From: a virus
Virus record (IMG/VR): IMGVR_UViG_3300025146_000007
Coordinates: 1-42,415 of that record
DNA: 42,415 bases
Direction: 5' to 3' (one strand)
Under the pieces are notes generated by a model that made no database searches, had not been told where the DNA came from, and worked only from the letters and a program-made list of their open reading frames with translations. Position 1 is the first letter of the stretch, and each line of letters opens with the position of its first letter. Both the position numbers and the translations under genes were made by a program. Shown piece by piece: positions 42,145 through 42,415 of the stretch.

Positions 42145-42415
42145 ACCAGCGCCTGCCGCTTGAGCAGCTAGAGCTTGTCCCCAAAGTCTCTGAGGATGAG
42201 GAGAACTCTGCCTGTCTGCGCGTGGCCGAACGCCTGGCCGACGAGCTCTACGACGAGATCAAGCGGCTGTGGCCGGATTACACGATCAGCCCCGGCATCA
42301 AGCTCAAGCCCTTCGAGTGGCTCAACCGGATGCTGGTGTTTATCGTCCAGGGCTGGCCCGAGGACGAGATGATGCGAATCCAGGTGGTCGAACTCCTGTT
42401 GAGGGACGACTACAT
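42141..42415 (+). CDS. Hypothetical protein, N-terminal part of a gene that crosses the ends
   Basis: ATG 42141 overlaps the previous stop as ATGA. The N-terminal part reads LEQLELVPKVSEDEENSACL, RVAERLADELYDEIKRLWPD. The frame leaves the window at 42415 and continues at position 100; see the feature at 1-262 for the rest. The full product has 145 residues. Confidence 0.85.
   Translation, partial: MNQRLPLEQLELVPKVSEDEENSACLRVAERLADELYDEIKRLWPDYTISPGIKLKPFEWLNRMLVFIVQGWPEDEMMRIQVVELLLRDDY
42317..42415. repeat. Terminal direct repeat, right copy
   Basis: This is the exact duplicate of positions 1-99 and shows that the two ends join in the middle of one gene. Confidence 0.95.

Noticed and set aside
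1-42415. tRNA genes, integrase and attachment sites, DNA or RNA polymerase genes
   Set aside because: None was recognised by eye on either strand, so none is listed. A tRNA search program would be needed to exclude tRNAs.

Overview
The window looks like one complete, circularly closing genome of a tailed double-stranded DNA bacteriophage. The first 99 bases are repeated exactly as the last 99, so the unique length is 42,316 bp and one gene runs across the ends. Terminase, portal, scaffold, major capsid protein, head decoration proteins, tail proteins and lysis genes are all recognisable. I see no tail-sheath gene, no long coiled-coil tape measure, no integrase and no DNA or RNA polymerase. 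A 1,424-residue protein after the portal and an 889-residue tail protein suggest a short-tailed (podovirus-like) virion with internal ejection proteins, but this is inference. The genome is GC-rich, genes are tightly packed with many 4-bp ATGA/GTGA overlaps, GTG starts are common, and promoters match the sigma-70 consensus. The host cannot be named from the sequence.

Layout. From 37.5 kb through the join to 22.8 kb lies the late region on the + strand: terminase pair, portal, small genes including one with a Tat signal, the 1,424-residue protein, an 842-residue repeat protein, scaffold, capsid and decoration genes, a glycosyltransferase, about a dozen small genes, tail proteins, then a cluster of membrane proteins and a secreted metallopeptidase (21.2-23.2 kb). 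A two-gene minus-strand operon (23.15-23.69 kb) is divergent from the rightward early operon at 23.76-35.89 kb. That operon carries many small zinc-ribbon proteins, a winged-helix protein, a probable annealing/recombination protein, a VRR-NUC nuclease, a DNA methyltransferase with an HNH endonuclease gene nested in another frame, a DUF5131 (Gp37/Gp68) protein, a DnaD-like replication initiator with in-gene repeats, a lysozyme-like protein and a CsrA homologue. A second minus-strand operon (36.11-37.25 kb) reads from a near-consensus promoter at 37.3 kb.

Control. Two sites, 7.43-7.52 kb and 37.38-37.48 kb, have the same build: a conserved extended -10 promoter, a leader of about 75 nt, a strong intrinsic terminator, then a late gene block. 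This resembles the pR'-tR' antitermination arrangement of lambdoid phages and is the best candidate here for an undescribed regulatory system. Three successive structural genes each have a 6-bp hairpin just before the ribosome binding site. Several genes have a -10 box only 6-8 nt before the start codon and no Shine-Dalgarno sequence, so they may be leaderless; two of these lie antisense inside the structural operon.

Overlapping reading is a theme: an HNH gene inside the methyltransferase, a gene nested at 32.2 kb, a pair at 27.1 kb, and a membrane protein overlapping the lysozyme gene. All function calls come from reading motifs by eye; no database search was run.
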